DNA from: Bacillus cereus G9842
Lineage (GTDB): Bacteria > Bacillota > Bacilli > Bacillales > Bacillaceae_G
DNA: 64,000 nt
NCBI RefSeq assembly: GCF_000021305.1
Contig: NC_011772.1
Span: 1,340,001-1,404,000, forward strand
Reading direction: 5' to 3'
Shown here: one piece after another, positions 20,158 to 28,121 of the stretch
Layout of the letters: each line of letters begins with the position of its first letter
Position numbering within the stretch: the first letter of the stretch is position 1
The notes under the pieces: model-generated
What the model was told of the DNA's origin: nothing
Database searches by the model: none
The model's input: only the letters and a program-made list of their open reading frames with translations
Position numbers and translations under genes: made by a program

Positions 20158-20234
20158 AACGCCCACCTCAAAATTCGGCTGGAGCAGGCTGTAAATGCCC
20201 GATTGGTGAGGGTTGATTAAAGTTTCACTTTATA
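20156..20234 (-). repeat. Dispersed B. cereus-type intergenic repeat, copy A
   Basis: This copy begins at the cysC stop (AAACGCCCACCTC) and ends with GATTAAAGTTTCACTTTAT. Both ends and a central GCCCGATTGG segment match copy D (56370-56500). It is written as minus because the opposite orientation reads ATAAAGTGAAACTTTAATCA, as in copies B and C. It sits inside the sulfate operon and can fold through its internal complementarity. Confidence 0.75.
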
Positions 20235-20249
20235 TAGGGGGATTTAAAA

Positions 20250-21872
20250 ATGAGTTATGAAAAAGTATGGGCTAATAATGAAAAATTAAATCAGACTGAG
20301 AAAAATAAATTAGCAAAAGATGGTTTGGAAATTTTTAATGATATTCCTTACTATGCGGAAAATGGATTCGAATCTATTCCGAAAGAAGAGTGGGACACAT
20401 TTAAATGGGCAGGATTGTATTTGCAAAGACCGAAAGAAGCTGGCTATTTTATGATGCGTGTAAATATTCCTTCAGGGATTATTACAAATGCGCAGGCGGA
20501 AGTGCTTGCTTCTATCGCTGAGGATTATGGACGTGATGTAATAGATATTACGACAAGACAGGCGATTCAGTTTCACTGGTTAGAAATTCAGCAAATGCCA
20601 GATATTTTTAAAAGATTAGCAAGAGTTGGGTTATCTTCAGCAGGGGCGTGTGGTGATATAACACGTAATATTACAGGTAATCCACTTGCAGGAATTGATG
20701 CGAATGAACTGTTTGATACAACGCATATTGTGAAGGAGGTATATGACTATTTCCAACATAATGAAGAGTTTTCTAACTTACCACGTAAATTTAAAATGTC
20801 TATTAGTTCTAACGTTTATAACTCGGCAAACGCAGAGATTAACTGTGTTGCATTTACACCTGCTACGAAAGAAATAGATGGTGAGAAAAAAGTTGGTTTT
20901 CATATAAAAGTAGGCGGTGGATTATCAGCCCGTCCATATTTAGCTGATGAATTAGATGTGTTCGTTTTACCAGAAGAAGTGAAGGCGGTAGCAATTGGGA
21001 TTGCTACTATATTCCGTGATTTTGGATATCGCGAGAAACGTCATTTAGCTCGTTTGAAATTTCTTGTTGCAGACTGGGGAGCAGAGAAATTTAAAGAGAA
21101 ACTAATAGAGTATACAGGACCATTGCAAAGTAAAGGAGAAAGTGCACTTAAAGGATGGAATGCAGGCTATTTTTATGGTGTTCAAGATCAAAAACAAGAT
21201 GGATTAAAATATGTCGGTTTTAATGTGCCGGTAGGTCGTTTACATGCAGAAGAAATGTTTGAGATTGCAAGAATCGCAAAGCAATATGGAAATGGACAAA
21301 TTCGTACATGTAATTCACAAAATTTTATTATTCCGAACGTTCCGCCGGAAAATGTAAAAGGATTACTTAGTGAACCGTTGTTTGAAGCGATATCTGCAAG
21401 CCCGAAATCATTTATTGGTCATGCGGTTTCATGTACTGGTATTGAATATTGTAATCTTGCACTAGTAGAAACGAAAGAAAGATTACGAAAAATTGCAGAA
21501 TACTTAGATACACAAATTGCACTTGATGTTCCAGTTCGAATTCATATGGTAGGATGCCCGAATTCATGTGGTCAACGTCAAATTGCTGACATTGGATTAC
21601 AAGGGGTGAAAATGAAAACGAAGGAAAAGGGAATTGTTGAAGCGTTTGAAATATACGTAGGTGGAACGTTGTTAGATGGCGGTGCCTACAATCAAAAGTT
21701 AAAAGGAAAAATAGATGGCGAGGATTTACCTGATGTACTCGCATCATTTATAAGTTATTTCAAAGAGAATAAATTACCAGCCGAAACATTTTATGATTTT
21801 GTAGGTCGTGTTGGTGTAGATACATTACAAATAGCGTTAAATAACGTGTTAGAAGATGTCATAGCGTCTTAG
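20250..21872 (+). CDS. Sulfite reductase, ferredoxin-type (nitrite/sulfite reductase fold)
   Basis: This 540-residue sirohaem and [4Fe-4S] enzyme should reduce sulfite to sulfide. The cluster/haem ligands are visible as SCTGIEYC (C-x5-C) and GCPNSC (C-x3-C) in the C-terminal half. Two repeated half-domains match the NirA/Sir family. Family members reduce nitrite or sulfite; its place between cysC and the sirohaem genes under a SAM riboswitch argues for sulfite. B. subtilis uses the flavoprotein CysJI instead. The ribosome binding site is TAGGGGGAT. Confidence 0.9.
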   Translation: MSYEKVWANNEKLNQTEKNKLAKDGLEIFNDIPYYAENGFESIPKEEWDTFKWAGLYLQRPKEAGYFMMRVNIPSGIITNAQAEVLASIAEDYGRDVIDITTRQAIQFHWLEIQQMPDIFKRLARVGLSSAGACGDITRNITGNPLAGIDANELFDTTHIVKEVYDYFQHNEEFSNLPRKFKMSISSNVYNSANAEINCVAFTPATKEIDGEKKVGFHIKVGGGLSARPYLADELDVFVLPEEVKAVAIGIATIFRDFGYREKRHLARLKFLVADWGAEKFKEKLIEYTGPLQSKGESALKGWNAGYFYGVQDQKQDGLKYVGFNVPVGRLHAEEMFEIARIAKQYGNGQIRTCNSQNFIIPNVPPENVKGLLSEPLFEAISASPKSFIGHAVSCTGIEYCNLALVETKERLRKIAEYLDTQIALDVPVRIHMVGCPNSCGQRQIADIGLQGVKMKTKEKGIVEAFEIYVGGTLLDGGAYNQKLKGKIDGEDLPDVLASFISYFKENKLPAETFYDFVGRVGVDTLQIALNNVLEDVIAS

Positions 21873-21882
21873 GGAGGACAAT

Positions 21883-22083
21883 ATGGATTTATATCGATTT
21901 GAAGCTGTATTAGTGAGTGATATTGTTCCGATTGTTGTTGTTGCTCAAAGTGAAGAGCAGGCATTTAAGCTTGCGGAGATTGAGCTTGAAAAGCATTTTT
22001 TACCGTTGCCAGAAGTAAAGGAAATCTCCTTATTTGAAAAAAAGAAGATTCGAAAAGGTGCGGCATTTGTTATTCATGAGTAG
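21883..22083 (+). CDS. DUF3906-like small protein
   Basis: This 66-residue protein starts MDLYRFEAVLVSDIVPIVVVAQSEEQ-like and has a compact alpha/beta pattern with a basic C-terminal segment (FEKKKIRKGAAFVIHE). It starts 10 bases after the sulfite reductase behind GGGAGGA, so it is translationally linked. It resembles the DUF3906 family of Bacillus. The function is unknown; a sulfur-assimilation link is inferred from the operon only. Confidence 0.75.
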   Translation: MDLYRFEAVLVSDIVPIVVVAQSEEQAFKLAEIELEKHFLPLPEVKEISLFEKKKIRKGAAFVIHE

Positions 22084-22105
22084 AGATCAGTAATACGAAA
22101 AAATA

Positions 22106-22144
22106 AAAACTTCCATTCTTATATACGAATGGAAGTTTCATTTT
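22106..22144 (+). terminator. Hairpin between DUF3906 gene and sumT
   Basis: AACTTCCATTC and GAATGGAAGTTT form an 11-12-bp stem followed by CATTTT. It may partly terminate the operon before the sirohaem genes. Confidence 0.75.
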
Positions 22145-22167
22145 AATAGAAGAAATGAGGAGAGATG

Positions 22168-22944
22168 ATGGGGAAGGTGTATATAGTTGGAGCGGGTCCT
22201 GGCGATCCGGATTTAATTACTGTTAAAGGATTGAAATGTATTGAGAAGGCAGATGTTATTTTATATGACCGTCTCGTGAATAAAGAATTGCTTTCATATG
22301 CAAAGCCTGAAGCGGATTTAATTTATTGCGGGAAACTCCCGAATTATCACACGATGAAGCAAGAGACAATTAACACATTTCTTATTAAATATGCGAAAAA
22401 AGGAAAAGTTGTAACGAGGCTTAAGGGCGGTGATCCATTTGTATTTGGTAGAGGAGGAGAAGAAGCGGAAGCATTAGCAAAGCAAGGTGTACCATTTGAA
22501 ATCGTCCCAGGCATTTCGTCTGGAATAGCTGTACCTGCTTATGCTGGTATTCCAGTGACGCACCGTGATGCAAGTGCAAGTTTTGCTATTGTGACTGGGC
22601 ATAGGAAAGAAGGTGCTAAAGAAGAAGTGAAATGGGAAAATTTAGCGAAAGGTGTAGAGACGTTAGCTGTATATATGGGGGTTAGTAATTTACCCTACAT
22701 ATGCGAACAACTGATGAAGCATGGAAAAGATAAAAGTACGCCAGTTGCTATTATTGAGCAGGGGACGACGTCTATGCAGCGCACAGTTGTTGGAACGTTA
22801 GGGACAATTGTAGATGTTGCGAAAAAAGAGCAAATTCAAAATCCGAGCATGATTGTAATTGGAGAAGTTGTCCGTTTTAGAGAAAAAATCCATTGGTTTG
22901 AGAAGCAAACGGAAAATGCTTATCAAGTAAGTGGAGTGTTGTAA
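22168..22944 (+). CDS. sumT: Uroporphyrinogen-III C-methyltransferase
   Basis: SumT (CobA/YlnD type) adds two SAM-derived methyl groups to uroporphyrinogen III to give precorrin-2. The 258-residue protein has VYIVGAGPGDPDL at the N terminus, the VTRLKGGDPFVFGRGGEEAEAL motif near residue 90, and the GIPVTHRDASAS segment. There is no CysG fusion. ATG 22168 is favoured over 22165 for spacing from AGGAG. It opens the sirohaem set needed by the upstream sulfite reductase. Confidence 0.94.
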   Translation: MGKVYIVGAGPGDPDLITVKGLKCIEKADVILYDRLVNKELLSYAKPEADLIYCGKLPNYHTMKQETINTFLIKYAKKGKVVTRLKGGDPFVFGRGGEEAEALAKQGVPFEIVPGISSGIAVPAYAGIPVTHRDASASFAIVTGHRKEGAKEEVKWENLAKGVETLAVYMGVSNLPYICEQLMKHGKDKSTPVAIIEQGTTSMQRTVVGTLGTIVDVAKKEQIQNPSMIVIGEVVRFREKIHWFEKQTENAYQVSGVL

Positions 22945-22945
22945 A

Positions 22946-23698
22946 ATGAAAGCCGTCTTATATATATGTCATGGAAGTCGTTTGAGGGCAGCGAAAGAAG
23001 AGGCAATTCAATTTATTACGACATGTATGAGCCGTATAGAAGCGGCTATTCAAGAAGTTTGTTTTTTAGAGCTGGCGAATCCTTCTATTGAAGAAGGATT
23101 TCGTACATGTGCGAAGCGTGGTGCGACAGAGATTATTGCTATTCCTGTTTTCTTATTAGCAGCAGGCCATGTGAAGAATGATATTCCTTTTGAATTAGAA
23201 AAGTTAAATAATCAATACCCTAATATTAAGGTGACGTATGGTAATCCGTTTGGTGTATCAGAGACGCTTATAAAGTCGGTATATAACGGAAGTGGTATTG
23301 AAGAATATAAAGATGAAGTAACACTTTTACTCGTTGCAAGGGGTAGTAGCGATCCTGAAACTTTACAAGATATAAATCGGATCGCTACTTTATTTCAAGC
23401 AGAAGAAAAAATTGCTAAAGTAGAAGTTTGTTTTTTAGCAGCTGCGGAGCCGAAATTTGAGAAGAAATTAAAGGAAGTTGTAGAACGAAAAGAAAAGAAC
23501 ATCGTTGTACTGCCCTACTTGTTATTTACAGGTTTACTTATGAAACATATTGAGAAAGAAGTGCGCCAATATGAATTGGAAGAGATAAAAATCAGTCCAT
23601 ATTTAGGGAAGAATGAAGCGTTTCAAGATATGTTAATTCAGAAAACGACGGAGTTATTGAAGGGAGATCAGTATGTATCCACTTACAGTGCGAGTTAA
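22946..23698 (+). CDS. sirB: Sirohydrochlorin ferrochelatase, CbiX type
   Basis: SirB inserts Fe(II) into sirohydrochlorin to make sirohaem. The 250-residue protein has two CbiX-like halves. The first carries the metal-binding His in CHGSR and the AGHVKND segment; the second has LLVARGSSDP. ATG 22946 lies just after the sumT stop behind GGAGTG. It overlaps sirC by 26 bases. Confidence 0.92.
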   Translation: MKAVLYICHGSRLRAAKEEAIQFITTCMSRIEAAIQEVCFLELANPSIEEGFRTCAKRGATEIIAIPVFLLAAGHVKNDIPFELEKLNNQYPNIKVTYGNPFGVSETLIKSVYNGSGIEEYKDEVTLLLVARGSSDPETLQDINRIATLFQAEEKIAKVEVCFLAAAEPKFEKKLKEVVERKEKNIVVLPYLLFTGLLMKHIEKEVRQYELEEIKISPYLGKNEAFQDMLIQKTTELLKGDQYVSTYSAS

Positions 23699-24287
23699 TG
23701 AGAAACGTGTTGTTGTTATTGGTGGGGGAAAAGTTGCAGGATTTAAAATTATTCCTTTACTCAAACAAGGTGCAGATATAGTTGTAATCAGTCCAGAATT
23801 AGATGCGAATTTAGTAAAACTTGTGGAAGAAAAGAAAATTCGTTGGTATCAAAGAGAATATGAAAAAAGTGATATTAAAAGTGCTTTTTTAGTTGTTGCA
23901 GCGAGTAGTGATTCAATATTAAATGAACAAGTTGCTGAAGATGCCGCGGAGAATCAATTAGTAAATGTTATTACAAATCCGGAAAGTGGTAATGTTCATT
24001 TTCCGGCAGCGATTCATCGTGGTTTGCTTAATATAGCAGTTTCTACTGGGGGAGCGAGCCCGAAGCTCGCAAAAAAAATTCGAGATGAGATTGCAAATAA
24101 ATATGATGAGACATATGAATCGTATTTAGATTTTTTATATGAAGTAAGGGTGAAGTTAAAAGATTTACAGTTAGAAAAGAGGGAACGAAATATATTGCTC
24201 CAGGAAGTGTTGAAATCAGTATATATGCAAAACGAGGGGAAAAGAGAAAGTTTTTTGCGAGAATTAGAGGAAAAGGTTTTAAAATAA
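23673..24287 (+). CDS. sirC: Precorrin-2 dehydrogenase
   Basis: SirC (YlnF type) oxidises precorrin-2 to sirohydrochlorin with NAD. The 204-residue protein has an N-terminal Rossmann segment VVVIGGGKVAGFKI and an STGGASPKLAKKIRDEI motif like the CysG N-terminal domain. It lacks a methyltransferase domain. As the last gene of the sulfate/sirohaem operon it ends 18 bases before the next promoter. Confidence 0.93.
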   Translation: MYPLTVRVNEKRVVVIGGGKVAGFKIIPLLKQGADIVVISPELDANLVKLVEEKKIRWYQREYEKSDIKSAFLVVAASSDSILNEQVAEDAAENQLVNVITNPESGNVHFPAAIHRGLLNIAVSTGGASPKLAKKIRDEIANKYDETYESYLDFLYEVRVKLKDLQLEKRERNILLQEVLKSVYMQNEGKRESFLRELEEKVLK

Positions 24288-24304
24288 TAAAAGATAAAGT
24301 GCGC

Positions 24305-24333
24305 TTTACAAATATAAAAATATAATTTATAAT
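24305..24333 (+). promoter_or_regulatory. Promoter of T-box transporter unit
   Basis: TTTACA (24305-24310) and TATAAT (24328-24333) with a 17-base spacer form a near-consensus sigma-A promoter directly in front of the T-box leader. Confidence 0.75.
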
Positions 24334-24339
24334 CACAAG

Positions 24340-24631
24340 TAACTTCAATAGATGAAATCGATGAGCAAGAAGAGTACGTATATTTGATGCGTTCAGAGAG
24401 CTGGGGTTAGGTGGGAGCCCGGTACGATAAATTATACAGAATGGGCTTGCGAGAGGTATGTTGAACATTGTAGTAGGCAACCCGGGTTCCGCCGTTAAAA
24501 GGATAGAGTATCGGAATTATTCCTGTACTTGAACAAGTGGGATTTATCAATCCAATTGAGGTGGTACCACGGTATTTACATTACATATATCGTCCTCTAC
24601 ATGCATATTTGCGTGTAGAGGACTTTTTTAT
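24340..24631 (+). promoter_or_regulatory. T-box leader of the NSS-family transporter
   Basis: The leader has the AGTA motif (GAAGAGTACG), the AGAGAGCTGG stem I element, and the T-box AGGTGGTACCACGG (24559-24572). The terminator GTCCTCTACATG...CGTGTAGAGGAC plus TTTTTTT ends at 24630. Stem I pairs GTTCA with TGAAC below the specifier loop, whose 3' side reads ATTGTAGTAGGC. ATT, TTG or TGT could be the specifier triplet; I cannot settle it, so the sensed amino acid (Ile, Leu or Cys) is open. Confidence 0.92.
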
Positions 24632-24711
24632 TTTCTAAAGGAGGTGTGCGAGTATGAAATGAAAGTGTATAATTAACAAAAGTTTAAATATTCAGAAAAG
24701 GAGAATTTATG

Positions 24712-26067
24712 ATGAAAGAAACACAGCAATGGACGTCGAAAATAGGCTTTGTACTCGCAGCAGCCGGAGCCGCAGTAGGTCTTGGTGCGATATGGAAATT
24801 TCCATATGTTGCAGGTAATGGCGGGGGAGGAGCATTCTTCCTTGTATTTTTACTATTAACTTTATTTATAGGTATGCCTCTTCTAATAGCGGAGTTTGTT
24901 ATTGGACGTAGCACGCAAAAAGAGGCGGTTACAGCTTATAAAGTATTAGTGCCAAATAGCAAATTATATCCTTGGATTGGTCGTATGGGAGTTGTTACTT
25001 GTTTTAGTGTACTATCTTTTTATAGTGTTGTAGGTGGATGGATTTTACTTTATTTATATTATAGTGTGACAGGCAGTTTCTGGAATGGAGTAGCTGATTA
25101 TGGACAATTGTTTGGTGAAACGATTTCAAATCCGTTAAGTGCGATTGGAGCACAATTTATCTTTATGCTTTGTACAATTTTTGTCGTAAGTAAAGGTGTA
25201 GAGAAAGGTATAGAAAAGGCAAGTAAGTACATGATGCCGCTATTATTTATTTTATTTATAGCGATTATTGTTCGTGCGTTAACACTCGATGGTGCTTTTG
25301 CTGGAGTAGAGTTCTTCTTAAAGCCAGATTTTTCAAAGCTTACAGCAGATACGATTTTATATGCGATGGGACAATCTTTCTTCTCGCTAACTGTAGGTGC
25401 CTCGGTAATGGTAACGTATAGTTCGTATTTAAAGAAAGAAGAACATTTAGCGAAATCAGCAACATCTATTGTAAGTTTAACTGTTTTTGTTACAGTACTT
25501 GCAGGATTAGCAATTTTCCCAGCGATTTTCGCATTAGGAGTTAAACCGACTGAAGGACCGGGATTACTGTTTATCGTCCTTCCAGCAGTATTTGCAAAAA
25601 TACCATTTGGTCAATTTTTCTTTATTATGTTTTTAATTTTATTCTTCTTTGCGACTTTAACATCAGCAATTTCAATGCTTGAAATTGTAGTAGCATCTGT
25701 TGCGAAAGGTAATGAGAAGAAGCGTCCGTCAGCATCATTATTAATTGGTATTCTTATTTTTGCAGTCGGTATTCCATCAGCGTTATCATTTGGAATAATG
25801 AGTGACGTGAAAATATTCGGGAAAACATTTTTTGATTTAGTCGACTTTTCAGTAAGTAACGTATTGCTGCCGTTAGGAGTACTAGCTATTTCATTATTTG
25901 TACCAAATAAAATGAGTAAAGAATTGTTGATGAAAGAATTAGAAGTGACGGAAACGAAAGGGAAAACGTTATTTAACATTTGGTTCTTCTTACTTCGTTA
26001 TGTCATTCCGGTAACTGTAATAATTGTATTTTTAAATGCGATAGGTATATTTAAAATGTTTGCATAA
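24712..26067 (+). CDS. Sodium-dependent NSS-family amino-acid transporter
   Basis: This 451-residue membrane protein belongs to the neurotransmitter:sodium symporter family. The signature GLGAIWKFPYVAGNGGGGAF in TM1 near residue 20 holds the Na+ and substrate sites, and about 11-12 hydrophobic helices follow. ATG 24712 has better spacing than 24709 from AAAAGGAG. The T-box upstream shows that it imports an amino acid whose tRNA is monitored. It resembles B. subtilis YocR/YodF proteins. No MetS-like small subunit is seen adjacent. Confidence 0.9.
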   Translation: MKETQQWTSKIGFVLAAAGAAVGLGAIWKFPYVAGNGGGGAFFLVFLLLTLFIGMPLLIAEFVIGRSTQKEAVTAYKVLVPNSKLYPWIGRMGVVTCFSVLSFYSVVGGWILLYLYYSVTGSFWNGVADYGQLFGETISNPLSAIGAQFIFMLCTIFVVSKGVEKGIEKASKYMMPLLFILFIAIIVRALTLDGAFAGVEFFLKPDFSKLTADTILYAMGQSFFSLTVGASVMVTYSSYLKKEEHLAKSATSIVSLTVFVTVLAGLAIFPAIFALGVKPTEGPGLLFIVLPAVFAKIPFGQFFFIMFLILFFFATLTSAISMLEIVVASVAKGNEKKRPSASLLIGILIFAVGIPSALSFGIMSDVKIFGKTFFDLVDFSVSNVLLPLGVLAISLFVPNKMSKELLMKELEVTETKGKTLFNIWFFLLRYVIPVTVIIVFLNAIGIFKMFA

Positions 26068-26094
26068 AAAAGACGGGGATCTACCGTCTTTTTT
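26066..26094 (+). terminator. Terminator of the NSS transporter
   Basis: AAAGACGG and CCGTCTTT with a seven-base loop and a T run follow the stop codon. The reverse strand also has a T run, so it can serve the convergent small gene. Confidence 0.85.
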
Positions 26095-26251
26095 ATGTTG
26101 ATGAATGTAATAGCCGATTATACGCTTTATAGGCTGTGGTGACTGCGAGGAATGAACCGATTAAAAATAAAACTGAGCCGCCAAATGTAAATATCCGGCC
26201 GATATATGTCGTTCTAGCTTCTTCTATTTTTTGTTGTAATTGCGTATTCAT
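26093..26251 (-). CDS. Small membrane protein, unknown
   Basis: This 52-residue protein begins MNTQLQQKIEEARTTYIGRI and has one hydrophobic segment (FGGSVLFLIGSFLAVTTAY). ATG 26251 follows GAGGTGATCC, a good site, so the longer frame to 26278 is not needed. It is convergent with the transporter. The size and single helix could fit an accessory peptide, but nothing links it to a partner. Confidence 0.65.
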   Translation of the reverse strand: MNTQLQQKIEEARTTYIGRIFTFGGSVLFLIGSFLAVTTAYKAYNRLLHSST

Positions 26252-26324
26252 ATGGATCACCTCGTAAACTATAGGCATTTAGTTATAGTTTATGTAGAAT
26301 GCCTATATTGTGTGAAGTGTAAAT

Positions 26325-26355
26325 AAAAAACCTCGGTAGGCACCGAGGTTTTTTA
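26325..26355. terminator. Bidirectional terminator
   Basis: AAAAAACCTCGG and CCGAGGTTTTTT form a symmetric hairpin overlapping the 3' end of the M23 gene. Confidence 0.85.
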
Positions 26356-27627
26356 TAATCCGATATAAGGAGATGGGTCAACTGCGTTTGTCTTGCCGAC
26401 ATTCCATTCTCCAAGATGAAGTTCGAAGTGTAAATGTTGTCCGTATGATTGGCCCGTATTCCCCATAAATCCAAGCTGATCGCCTTGTTTTACAGTTTGT
26501 CCATTCGATACGGAACGGCTATTCATATGAGCATATACTGTCGTATATGTTTTTCCGTTTATACGGTGAGATAAGTACACTACGTTTCCGTAACTAGATG
26601 ATAATTCTGAGCGAATAACAACGCCATCTGCAGCAGCGATAATTGGAACCGTTCCCGAAGCAGCGATGTCAATTCCTTTATGGTTATCTAAAGAACGTAC
26701 ACCGAATCCGGATGTTTTTGATCCAGCTGCTGGTTTGATAAAGCCACCGATATTTGTATCATGTGGTGTTGGAGCTGCTTGAGTTGCTTGAGCAGATTTA
26801 GTAGCTTGTTGTTTGCGAGCCTCTTCTGCCTGGCGAGCTTCTTCCGCTTTACGAGCTTCTTCGGCACGTTTTTCTTCTTCAATTGCTTTTTGAACAGCTT
26901 GACGTTGATTTTCTAAAATACCTTTGGATTCTTCTAATCCTTCAATCTCTGAATCTACTTTTGCTACTTTCGTATGTAGATCGTTAATAAGAGTTTGTTG
27001 CTGTTGTTGGTTATTTTGTAATTCTTGCTGTTTTTGTTCTAGTTTTTGCTCAGATTCTTTCAGTTGTTGTTCTTTTTTCTCAACAGCTTCTTTTTCTGTA
27101 GTTACAGCATTTTGATCAGATGTTTGTTTTTTTACAATATCTGTATCGTTGTTTAATATTAAACTTACGGAGTACATATTATCAACAAGATCAGCAATGT
27201 TTGTAGAGTTTGTTAATACTTCTGTAATGATATTTGTACGCGGTTTTTCTTGCATAGATTGTAATCGTTGTTTAATAACTTCCTGACGTGTATCTATGTT
27301 TGTTTGTAATTGTTCTATATGTTTCTTTTTGTCAGTAATTACTTGTTGTGTTTTGCTAATTTCTTTTTTTGTATCGTTTAATTCAGCCTCGTTTTTATTA
27401 ATAGAAGTAGTTAATTCATCGATTTTCTTCTGTAATTCTTGAATTTCTTTTTCTATTTGTTCTTTCTCGACTGATTTATTTTGTAAGTCACTTTGTTTGC
27501 CTTCTAATTCAGATTGAATGTTAGTTAATTTATCTTGATTCGTTTCAGCGTATACGGGTGAAAGTAACGGGGAAGCAAAAATCGTTCCTGCTGCTAAAAC
27601 ACTAAACGCTGCAAATTTCTTTTTCAT
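26353..27627 (-). CDS. Secreted coiled-coil M23 peptidoglycan hydrolase
   Basis: This 424-residue protein has a signal peptide (MKKKFAAFSVLAAGTIFASP, cleavage near VYA-ET). A long coiled coil of about 220 residues follows, like the N domain of CwlO/PcsB proteins. Next come an Ala/Glu/Lys linker and a C-terminal LytM (M23) domain. The zinc motifs NHKGIDIA and QHLHFELH are present, so it should cleave peptidoglycan cross-bridge peptides. The coiled coil suggests control by an FtsEX-like partner, by analogy only. ATG 27627 follows GGAAAGGAG. It is transcribed alone. Confidence 0.88.
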   Translation of the reverse strand: MKKKFAAFSVLAAGTIFASPLLSPVYAETNQDKLTNIQSELEGKQSDLQNKSVEKEQIEKEIQELQKKIDELTTSINKNEAELNDTKKEISKTQQVITDKKKHIEQLQTNIDTRQEVIKQRLQSMQEKPRTNIITEVLTNSTNIADLVDNMYSVSLILNNDTDIVKKQTSDQNAVTTEKEAVEKKEQQLKESEQKLEQKQQELQNNQQQQQTLINDLHTKVAKVDSEIEGLEESKGILENQRQAVQKAIEEEKRAEEARKAEEARQAEEARKQQATKSAQATQAAPTPHDTNIGGFIKPAAGSKTSGFGVRSLDNHKGIDIAASGTVPIIAAADGVVIRSELSSSYGNVVYLSHRINGKTYTTVYAHMNSRSVSNGQTVKQGDQLGFMGNTGQSYGQHLHFELHLGEWNVGKTNAVDPSPYIGL

Positions 27628-28121
27628 TGTTGTCTGACTCCTTTCCCTATGAATGTTATATATCATAAGAAGAAGGGTGTCTATCGTTGTAATCATAATG
27701 TAAAGAAAACTTTATAAAATTGCTAAGTTTTGTCGGAATTTATCATTTTTCAACTTTAATTGTCATAGTACTTACATTTTATTTATATGTGTAACAAAGG
27801 TAAATTTTTGATTTATTTGTAAAATGCAGGAGGGAAGTAAGAGTTTTTATGGGGTGAAATATTACTTAGAAAGCCAATGAAATACTAGTAAGGAATCGTT
27901 CTCATGTGAGGTTTTCTGACATGAGTTTATTTTTTGTCAAGAAAATTATTTGTGTTCGAGCAAAGTTATTTTGTTGTCAGATTTTAAATTTTGATTTATG
28001 ATTTTTAACAGGGACAAAATGTAGTGAATTGTCGAATAATATGTAATACTCTTAATTTCTTAGTTTTATAGAGATAGAATGAGAGATAGAGTGACACATC
28101 GAAGAGGGGGTTACAACAAAT
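27628..28121 (+). other. 494-base intergenic region with possible orphan transcript
   Basis: This region lies between divergent genes. It holds a weak promoter-like pair TTGTCA (27760-27765) and TTATAT (27783-27788), an SD-like AGGAGGG at about 27829, and a terminator-like hairpin CTCATGT...ACATGAG followed by TTTATTTTTT (27901-27936). No coding frame beyond a few codons links them. The remainder up to 28121 is AT-rich and presumably carries the gltT promoter. Confidence 0.4.
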
